Source: Flavobacteriales bacterium
GTDB taxonomy: Bacteria > Bacteroidota > Bacteroidia > Flavobacteriales > Flavobacteriaceae
Direction: 5' to 3'
DNA length: 8,782 bases
Assembly (NCBI GenBank): GCA_026983815.1
Contig: JALSTJ010000326.1
Coordinates: 1 to 8,782, forward strand
The translations under genes and the position numbers were made by a program. Positions 1 to 5,879 of the stretch are shown piece after piece. The notes below the pieces were generated by a model. That model was given only the letters and a program-made list of their open reading frames with translations, was not told where the DNA came from and searched no databases. Positions within the stretch are counted from its first letter, which is position 1. Each line of letters begins with the position of its first letter.

Positions 1-1310
1 GGGTTTTGTCTTTGTTGGCGGCTCCGGTGCTTATGGCTTCGCAAAATTGGGATGACCACGATCGTTCGCATAAATATTCTGCGCGGAACAATGCCAAAGC
101 TTATATGCAGTCTTGTCAGAAAAATGCTATTTTATATACCATTGGAGACAATGATAGTTTCCCGCTGTGGTATGCACAAGATGTAGAAGGTTTCAGGAGA
201 GATTTGCGTCTGATTAATACCAGTTTATTAAATACCGATTGGTATATCGATCAGCAAAAACGTAAAATTTATGAATCCGATCCCGTGAAAATTACAATGC
301 CGCATAAAAAATATGTTTACGGCACGCGTGATTATCTTTCGCCCAATTATTATATAGAAGGTAAAGGAATCCCTCGTTTTGACAAAGATACTTTGGATAT
401 CAAAGATTGGATAAAATTTGCTTTGAATGATAACTTTACAGTGGTTAATCCGGAAAATAATCAGACGGTGTATCTTTATCCGACTCGTTATATCCGTGTG
501 CCGGTGAATAAAGCGAATGTTTTGAAATACGGAATTGTTTCGCCTAAATATGCCGATAAAATTGTGGATGAAATAATTTTGGACGTTGGAGATGGCGGAA
601 TTTATAAGGGAAGTTTGGCTATGCTGCAACAATTGGCAAACAACGATTGGAAACGTCCGATATATTTTAGCGGTGGAAGTTTTGGTGATTCGGATTATTT
701 ATGGGCAAAACATTATTTGCAATTGGATGGTTTGACTTATAAGCTGGTGCCTGTTTATTCCGATTATGAAGGGATTGATTTCGGATATATCGATACGGAT
801 GTGATGTATAAAAATGTCAAGAAATGGGATTGGGGTAATATGAATAAAGGAATTTATCTGGACCCGGAAACCCGTCGTAATTCCTTGGTTTATAGAGGAA
901 ATTTATACCGCTTGGCAAAGGCATTTTATGATGAAAATAAAAAGGATAAAGCCATTGAAATTTTAGATTTGTCCATTGACAAAATGCCTATTCGAGATTT
1001 TGGATTTTATTCGTCGCTACTGGATTATATCGATTTGTATTATAAAGCCGGAGCCAAGGATAAAGCTGAAAATTTGGCGAATATTTTGATTAAAATCCAA
1101 AAGGAATATTTGAATTATTATGCCGATATGAGTTTGCAACAAAAAATGGATAATGTAGATGATATTCAACGACACTTTATGATGTTTAAAGAAATATTAA
1201 AAATTATTCAAAAAAATAAAGATGATGAATTATTGAACAGAAAAATCAATGATTTTACGGAACTTATGAAGAAATATGATGATATGATTCCTGAGGATGA
1301 AAGGAAATAG
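1..1310 (+). CDS. DUF2723 / GT117-like membrane protein, C-terminal part (5' partial)
   Basis: The reading frame is open from base 3 to the TAG at 1308-1310, and its real start lies upstream of the window; the TTG at 6 is only an in-frame codon. The first visible residues (VLSLLAAPVLMA) look like the end of a membrane helix. They are followed by a soluble region carrying GDNDSFPLWYAQDVEG (about bases 144-191) and RRDLRLINTSLLNTDWYI, which I recognise as the conserved stretch after the membrane part of bacterial DUF2723 proteins (related to eukaryotic TMEM260, a protein O-mannosyltransferase; CAZy GT117). Family members are usually around 1000 residues or more, so roughly the last 435 are seen here. 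The final third (about 897-1121) has two helical TPR-like stretches, NLYRLAKAFYDENKKDKAIEIL and YKAGAKDKAENLANILIKI. The likely role is glycosyl transfer to exported proteins at the inner membrane. Family is fairly sure; substrate is unknown. Confidence 0.85.
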   Translation, partial: VLSLLAAPVLMASQNWDDHDRSHKYSARNNAKAYMQSCQKNAILYTIGDNDSFPLWYAQDVEGFRRDLRLINTSLLNTDWYIDQQKRKIYESDPVKITMPHKKYVYGTRDYLSPNYYIEGKGIPRFDKDTLDIKDWIKFALNDNFTVVNPENNQTVYLYPTRYIRVPVNKANVLKYGIVSPKYADKIVDEIILDVGDGGIYKGSLAMLQQLANNDWKRPIYFSGGSFGDSDYLWAKHYLQLDGLTYKLVPVYSDYEGIDFGYIDTDVMYKNVKKWDWGNMNKGIYLDPETRRNSLVYRGNLYRLAKAFYDENKKDKAIEILDLSIDKMPIRDFGFYSSLLDYIDLYYKAGAKDKAENLANILIKIQKEYLNYYADMSLQQKMDNVDDIQRHFMMFKEILKIIQKNKDDELLNRKINDFTELMKKYDDMIPEDERK

Positions 1311-1326
1311 TGATTAAAAATTTTAT

Positions 1327-1358
1327 AAAAAAACCGGCAAATAGTAGCCGGTTTTTTT
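1327..1358. terminator. Bidirectional rho-independent terminator between convergent genes
   Basis: A perfect stem pairs CCGGC (1334-1338) with GCCGG (1347-1351). It is extended by seven A at 1327-1333 facing eight T at 1352-1359, around an eight-base loop. It lies 17 bases after the DUF2723-gene stop, and because both flanks are A/T runs it has a T tract on either strand. It can therefore end transcription from the left (+) and also from pyk (-), whose stop is about 120 bases away. Confidence 0.88.
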
Positions 1359-1359
1359 T

Positions 1360-1480
1360 ATGAACTGTTTTGAATAATTATAATCTGTTATAGAATGAGA
1401 TTCCAAATCTTTAGCTTAATTTTTCTACTCAGAAACTATAGTTAAAGTGAGTTTTATTCTTAAATCTAACTCAGATTAAT
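1360..1480. other. Convergent intergenic spacer with short imperfect dyads
   Basis: This is A/T-rich and non-coding, lying between the terminator and the pyk stop, so it forms the pyk 3' untranslated region on the minus strand. It contains the palindrome AACTATAGTT (1434-1443). It also contains ACTCAGA twice (1427-1433 and 1469-1475), each followed about 15 bases later by TGAGT (1448-1452 and 1491-1495, the second just inside pyk). These dyads have stems of only five bases and no T tract, so I do not call them terminators. Confidence 0.4.
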
Positions 1481-2923
1481 TTATCTTACTTGAGTGATAC
1501 GCAAAGTATTGACCATTCCTTTTTTGTTTATCGGCATAGAAAAAATAGAGACAATCATGTCTCCTGATTGAACAAAATTGTTTTTCTTGGCTATTTTTTC
1601 AATATCTCTGATGGTATCATCGGTTGAAATCAATTTGTTGTAATAAAAAGGCATAACGCCCCATAATAAAGCCAAACTATTCAATAAGCGTTTATGCGCA
1701 GTAAAAACCAAGATATATGCCATTGGTCTTCTTGCAGAAATTTTATATGCCGAAAATCCGGAAGCCGTAAAAGTGGTAATTACCGAAGCAGAAACATCAG
1801 AGGAAATTTTAGATGCATTGTAGCAGACAACTTCAGAAATAAAGCGTTCATCTCTTTTTTTAGGAATTGGTAACCAATCTACTACTTTTATCAATTGAGA
1901 ATTTTCTACTTGTTTAATAATTTTGGTAATCTGTTTGATTACTTTAACAGGATTTTTTCCGATGGAAGTTTCCCCCGAAAGCATTACGGCATCTGCACCA
2001 TCCATAACCGAATTGGCGACATCATTGACTTCTGCACGCGTAGGAATACTTCCTGAAATCATACTTTCCATCATTTGTGTAGCAATAATAATCGGTTTTT
2101 GATGTTTTTTTGCTAAATAAACCAATTTTTTCTGTATTAAAGGAACTTCTTCTAAGGGCACTTCTATCCCCAAATCACCACGAGCAACCATGAGTCCATC
2201 GGTGAATTTAATTATTTCTTCAATATTTTTTACGGCTTCCGGTTTTTCTATTTTAGCAATTACGGGAATTTGATATTCTGAGTTTTCTTTGATAATTGTT
2301 TTTATTTTAATTAAATCTTCTGCTGATCGGACAAATGAAAGTGCCAACCAATCTACCTTCATTTCTATGGCAAATAATAAATCCTTTTTATCTTTTTTTG
2401 TCAATGCAGGCAAGGAAATATTGGTATTGGGCAAATTCACACCTTTTTTTGAAGAAAGCGGCCCTCCTTCCATAACTTTTGTCCAAACCGTATCTTGATG
2501 ATTGGTTTTTTCAACTTTTAATTGAATTTTACCATCATCTACCAAAATAATTTCGCCGGGATGAACATCTTTTGGAAGATTTTTATAGGTAATATATGCC
2601 TTTCTATTAATATTATCGGTAATGATTTTGTCTCGATTGGATAAAATAAAAGTATCTCCTTCATGTAAAAAAGTATCCGGTGCTACTTTTCCTATTCTCA
2701 ATTTTGGACCTTGCAGATCGGCAAGTATTGCAATGGGTGTATTGAACTCTTTGGATATTTCCCTAATTTGTTTAATTTGTTCTTTAACAACATCATAATC
2801 GGCATGAGAAAAGTTTATTCTAAAAACATTTACTCCGTTTTTGACCATTTTTATTTTGGTTTTTTTACTTTCGGTTGCGGGTCCGAGAGTTGCAACAATT
2901 TTGGTCTTTTTGATAATAATCAT
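1481..2923 (-). CDS. pyk: Pyruvate kinase, K+-independent (Lys-117) type
   Basis: This enzyme converts phosphoenolpyruvate and ADP to pyruvate and ATP in the last step of glycolysis, in the cytoplasm, normally as a homotetramer. The 480 residues match the family's usual length. Visible motifs are TKIVATLGPA (7-16); the nucleotide/phosphate-binding FRINFSH with R35, N37 and S39; the B domain (about 75-165); VIAKIEKPEA with catalytic K224 and metal ligand E226; ARGDLG with D250; IATQMMESM with T282; and DGADAVMLSGETS (308-320). The C-terminal domain (about 355-480) is intact. At the monovalent-cation site it has L70-Q71-G72-P73-K74, equivalent to Leu113/Gln114/Lys117 of muscle PK, the signature of K+-independent enzymes. 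The ATG at 2923 follows an A-rich leader and places TKIVATLGP at the expected N-terminal position. It is transcribed alone, with a -7 box just upstream and a terminator behind it from the preceding operon. Confidence 0.98.
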   Translation of the reverse strand: MIIIKKTKIVATLGPATESKKTKIKMVKNGVNVFRINFSHADYDVVKEQIKQIREISKEFNTPIAILADLQGPKLRIGKVAPDTFLHEGDTFILSNRDKIITDNINRKAYITYKNLPKDVHPGEIILVDDGKIQLKVEKTNHQDTVWTKVMEGGPLSSKKGVNLPNTNISLPALTKKDKKDLLFAIEMKVDWLALSFVRSAEDLIKIKTIIKENSEYQIPVIAKIEKPEAVKNIEEIIKFTDGLMVARGDLGIEVPLEEVPLIQKKLVYLAKKHQKPIIIATQMMESMISGSIPTRAEVNDVANSVMDGADAVMLSGETSIGKNPVKVIKQITKIIKQVENSQLIKVVDWLPIPKKRDERFISEVVCYNASKISSDVSASVITTFTASGFSAYKISARRPMAYILVFTAHKRLLNSLALLWGVMPFYYNKLISTDDTIRDIEKIAKKNNFVQSGDMIVSIFSMPINKKGMVNTLRITQVR

Positions 2924-2937
2924 TCTTTGTTTTTTTG

Positions 2938-2945
2938 CAAAGATA
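2938..2945 (-). promoter_or_regulatory. pyk promoter, -7 box TATCTTTG
   Basis: The minus strand reads TATCTTTG, an exact match to the Bacteroidota -7 consensus TAnnTTTG. It lies 14 bases upstream of the pyk ATG. A TTTG at 2970-2973 could be the -33 element, but the spacing of 24 is longer than the usual roughly 19-21. The start of transcription would fall near 2931-2934, giving a very short A-rich leader of about 10 bases and no Shine-Dalgarno sequence. Confidence 0.7.
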
Positions 2946-2990
2946 CCAATTTTAACAGGTTTTCTTTAACAAAAAAATGAAGTTAAAGTA

Positions 2991-3016
2991 AAAAAGGCAC
3001 CCAAAGGTGCCTTTTT
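2991..3016 (-). terminator. Rho-independent terminator of the T9SS operon
   Basis: A perfect 11-base stem pairs AAAAAGGCACC (2991-3001) with GGTGCCTTTTT (3006-3016) around a four-base loop. On the minus strand the stem runs into TTTTT followed by TAC. It sits 20 bases after the stop of the PorE-like gene and ends the operon before the pyk promoter. The symmetric A/T flanks mean it could also act on the plus strand, but no plus-strand gene runs into it. Confidence 0.88.
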
Positions 3017-3036
3017 GGTATGAAAAAATTAAATCA

Positions 3037-4941
3037 TTATTCACTTTTTTCTTGTTCATTCACAATTAAAAATTCCGAACGTCTGTTCAACTGATGTTGT
3101 TTCTCTGTACAAGGATTACATTGTACAGCAGGTTCAGTTTCTCCTTTTCCTTCAGCAGATAAACGAGAAGCATCAATTCCTTTTGACACAATATATTCCA
3201 TGGTAGCTTTGGCTCGTTTTTCGGATAATTGTTGATTATATTGTTTGGTTCCTCTAATGTCTGTATGAGATACAATATGAATTTTTAAATCGGGATATTT
3301 TTTCATGGCTTCTACCACTTTATCCAATTCAAAGGCAGCATCTCTACGGATATTCCATTTATCAAAATCAAAATAAATAGGATTTAATACCAATTCTCTG
3401 GGAGTAATGATTTTTTCAATAGGATTCAATGCAACAGTAACATCAACTTGCTCATCATCTGTTGCAGCAACTTCTTTCTTATTGTTTTCATATTCATCCA
3501 AACGCGCTTCAACCATAACATCTTTATTACATTCAATCAAAAAATCTACTTTTCCTTCTTTATCGGTCAATTTGGTTTTAATAGGATTTCCTTCTTTATC
3601 GGTTAAAGTAACCGAAGCACCCTGAAGAGGTTTTTGGGTTTTAGCATCCAATACTTGCGTTTCAATCAATACATCACAAACAGGTTTAACATTTTGAACA
3701 ATATAGATATTATCATCTCCTACTCTTTGCGCATCGCGGTTACTGGAAATGAAACCGTTTTTGGTATCATCATTAATGTAAAAAGCAAAATCATCTCTAC
3801 CACTATTCAAAGGCACTCCCAAATTTCGAGGTCTAGCAAATTTTCCATCGACATTTTTACAAACAAATATATCCAAACCTCCCAATCCCAATTGACCATC
3901 CGAGGAAAAATATAAATCTCCTTTTTTACTGATAAAAGGAAAGTTTTCACGTCCTTCAGTGTTGACATTTGGACCTAAATTTACAGGTTTTCCATATTTA
4001 TGTTTTCCTTTGATATCTACATAAAAAATATCAGATTGCCCAAGGGTTCCCGGCATATCTGAAGAAAAATAAAGTCTTTTTCCATCGGGGCTAACTGCCG
4101 GATGGGCTACGGAATAGTTGTCATTATTAAAAGGTAATTCTCTGACATTTACCCATTTTCCGTTAATCAAATCTGCAGAAAAAAGTTTCAAACGGTTTAC
4201 TTTTGTGGAATCTGTTTTATATTGTCCTTCATAAAAGTTATTACGAGTAAAATATAAGGTTTTTCCATCGGGGCTGAAGTCAAAAGAACCATCATGATAT
4301 TTGGTATTGACCTCTCCCGGTATTTTTTCGATATTGCTCACAATGCCATCAATATAATCAGCTTCATAAATATCCAAGAAAGGTTGTTCGTCCCAGCTAT
4401 ATTTTTTCTTGGCATCACGTGCCGATACAAAATATAATTTTTTGCCCATAGGTTTTGCCCCGAAATCTGCATATTCAGTATTGATATTAGGCATTTCATT
4501 GACAACAAATTTATCTTTTCCTCTTTCTAAAATTTTGGGTAAGTATTTTGGATTTTCTCTAAATTTAATCGCCCGATGATCTGCTGGTTTCATCCGAGCA
4601 AATTTTTCCATCCAAGGAATACTTTCTTCATACTTCCCATTGGCTTTCAACATTTGTGCATATCGATAAAATATTTCCGGATTGTCAGTTTTGTCAACAA
4701 TTTTTGCATAATATTTTTCTGCATTTTTAGAATCGAAAATATGATAATAAGTATCGGCGAGTTTACGGTAAACATAACTATCCGCCTGTCCTTTACTCAC
4801 CGCTTTTTCATAAGTTTCAGCAGCTTTTACATATTGTAACCGGTTATAATATTTATCTGCTTTTTTCACTAGAGCATTCTGTGCAGAAACCGAAAGGGTT
4901 CCGAAGCTCATCATTAATAAGAATATATATATTTTTTTCAT
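3037..4941 (-). CDS. PorE-like OmpA-family protein (TPR, PD40 propeller, CRD, OmpA domain)
   Basis: This is an exported 634-residue protein, probably a periplasmic or outer-membrane-associated component of the T9SS. Domains in order: a signal peptide (1-20, cleavage after VSA before Q21); TPR-type helices (about 22-120, KADKYYNRLQYVKAAETYEKAV and following); a PD40/WD40-like propeller (about 155-415) with blades marked by GKKLYFVS (167-174), SPDGKTLYFTRN (223-234), SPDGKRLYFSSD (284-295), GDLYFSSDG (341-349) and NGFISSNRD (395-403); a carboxypeptidase-regulatory-like domain (about 422-505, KPLQGASVTLTDKEGNP); and a C-terminal OmpA domain (521-628). The OmpA domain has D561 in SHTD and R576 in LSEKRA at the spacing used to bind diaminopimelate of peptidoglycan, and NRRSEF at 619-624. 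This is the domain order of P. gingivalis PorE, which binds peptidoglycan and contacts PorP; a PorP-family gene lies 11 bases upstream. It is the last gene of the operon. It may be a paralogue dedicated to this cargo and not the genome's main PorE. Confidence 0.9.
   Translation of the reverse strand: MKKIYIFLLMMSFGTLSVSAQNALVKKADKYYNRLQYVKAAETYEKAVSKGQADSYVYRKLADTYYHIFDSKNAEKYYAKIVDKTDNPEIFYRYAQMLKANGKYEESIPWMEKFARMKPADHRAIKFRENPKYLPKILERGKDKFVVNEMPNINTEYADFGAKPMGKKLYFVSARDAKKKYSWDEQPFLDIYEADYIDGIVSNIEKIPGEVNTKYHDGSFDFSPDGKTLYFTRNNFYEGQYKTDSTKVNRLKLFSADLINGKWVNVRELPFNNDNYSVAHPAVSPDGKRLYFSSDMPGTLGQSDIFYVDIKGKHKYGKPVNLGPNVNTEGRENFPFISKKGDLYFSSDGQLGLGGLDIFVCKNVDGKFARPRNLGVPLNSGRDDFAFYINDDTKNGFISSNRDAQRVGDDNIYIVQNVKPVCDVLIETQVLDAKTQKPLQGASVTLTDKEGNPIKTKLTDKEGKVDFLIECNKDVMVEARLDEYENNKKEVAATDDEQVDVTVALNPIEKIITPRELVLNPIYFDFDKWNIRRDAAFELDKVVEAMKKYPDLKIHIVSHTDIRGTKQYNQQLSEKRAKATMEYIVSKGIDASRLSAEGKGETEPAVQCNPCTEKQHQLNRRSEFLIVNEQEKSE
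4077..4275 (-). repeat. PD40 blade repeat visible at DNA level
   Basis: The 16-base string TTTTTCCATCGGGGCT occurs at 4077-4092 and 4260-4275 on the plus strand. It encodes the shared SPDGK turns of two propeller blades of the PorE-like protein, about 61 residues apart. This is internal coding repetition, not a mobile or regulatory repeat. Confidence 0.8.
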
Positions 4942-4952
4942 AGTTAATTTTT

Positions 4953-5867
4953 TTAGAAATATCTGGGTGATAACATAACTTTTTTACCTAATGCCCAATC
5001 ATAATTTAAGAAAATTTCATGAGAATTTGGACTATAATACCGAATATCGGAAACATGTCGATCATACGCATAACCTATCTTTAAACTATTGAATAGTCTG
5101 ACATTAAATAATACGGAAAGGGCATCATGCAATCGATGTGAAAATCCGATTTCAAATCTATTCATAAATAAAGCATTCAAATTTACATCCGCAGACATAG
5201 GGACACCTGCCGCTTTATAAAGCAAGAAATGTGGTTTTAGTTTAAAATTATCTCCTATATTAAATACATATCCTCCTGCAAAAAACCAATGCATAATATC
5301 AGATGCCTTGTATGGTGTGCCTCCATTGTATGTGTTTTTTAAAAAATTGGGAACAGAAAAAGATAAATAGTATTTATCTGTATAGAAGAAAGCTCCAGCT
5401 CCAACATTCAATTGAGTATCACTGATATCATTTTGAAAGAATGGATCTCCGGGATGTATTACATATAAATCAGAAAGTGCATTTTTATATAAATTAACTC
5501 CGGCTTTGATTCCCAATGCCAAATTAGCATTTCCAAAATTCAAAGTATGAGAATAATCAAGGGTTATAGTATTTTGATCAATTTTTCCATAGGTATCATT
5601 GATAAAGGAAAGACCTAATCCATTGTTATCATTGATAGCTCCGTGTACATCAAAAGTAAGAGTCTTAGGAGCTTCAGCTCCTTTATACCATTGAGATCTG
5701 TAAAGTGTTCCAAAAGAAATAATTTCGGAACCTTTGGAGCCGGCATATGCCGGATTCAAAATATTCATATTATACATATATTGTGTATAATGAGGTAGTT
5801 GCTGTGCCTGAATTTTTCCTGTAATAAGGAATAATAATCCGATTAAGCTAAATAATATTTTTTTCAT
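4953..5867 (-). CDS. PorP/SprF-family type IX secretion outer-membrane protein
   Basis: This 304-residue outer-membrane protein belongs to the PorP/SprF family. A signal peptide (1-21, ending KIQA before Q22) is followed by the family's N-terminal hallmark QLPHYTQYMYNMNILNPAYAG (23-43). Further on are RSQWYKGAEAPKTLTFDVHGA and GLGLSFINDTYG, then alternating short beta strands of a barrel, including LNVGAGAFFYTDKYYLSFSVPNFL. The chain ends in an aromatic residue (PRYF), as is common for barrel proteins. Length is normal for the family. It lies 12 bases after the type B cargo gene and 11 before the PorE-like gene, so the three are almost surely co-transcribed. In Flavobacterium, SprF is needed for secretion or attachment of its co-encoded type B cargo SprB; by analogy this protein is the partner of the cargo upstream. 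The pairing is inferred from position. Confidence 0.93.
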   Translation of the reverse strand: MKKILFSLIGLLFLITGKIQAQQLPHYTQYMYNMNILNPAYAGSKGSEIISFGTLYRSQWYKGAEAPKTLTFDVHGAINDNNGLGLSFINDTYGKIDQNTITLDYSHTLNFGNANLALGIKAGVNLYKNALSDLYVIHPGDPFFQNDISDTQLNVGAGAFFYTDKYYLSFSVPNFLKNTYNGGTPYKASDIMHWFFAGGYVFNIGDNFKLKPHFLLYKAAGVPMSADVNLNALFMNRFEIGFSHRLHDALSVLFNVRLFNSLKIGYAYDRHVSDIRYYSPNSHEIFLNYDWALGKKVMLSPRYF

Positions 5868-5879
5868 AGTTATTTATTT

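Noticed and set aside
6..8. TTG as the start of the first gene
   Set aside because: The frame is open to the window edge, the following residues are the end of a membrane helix, and the family has a long N-terminal membrane region, so the gene begins upstream.
228..632. Open frame of 134 codons on the minus strand inside the DUF2723 gene
   Set aside because: Its Ile/Phe/His-rich composition is typical of the reverse of an A/T-rich gene, and the sense frame carries clear conserved motifs.
1481..2923. Pyruvate kinase as part of the T9SS operon upstream
   Set aside because: A perfect 11-base-stem terminator at 2991-3016 and a separate -7 box at 2938-2945 lie between them, so pyk is a separate transcription unit.
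2711..2980. Plus-strand open frame overlapping the start of pyk
   Set aside because: It is Phe/Asn-rich, antisense to the conserved N-terminus of pyruvate kinase, and runs through the pyk promoter; no family features are seen.
4077..4275. Possible mobile or regulatory direct repeat (16 bases, two copies)
   Set aside because: Both copies encode the SPDGK turn of PD40 blades in the same frame, so protein repetition explains them.
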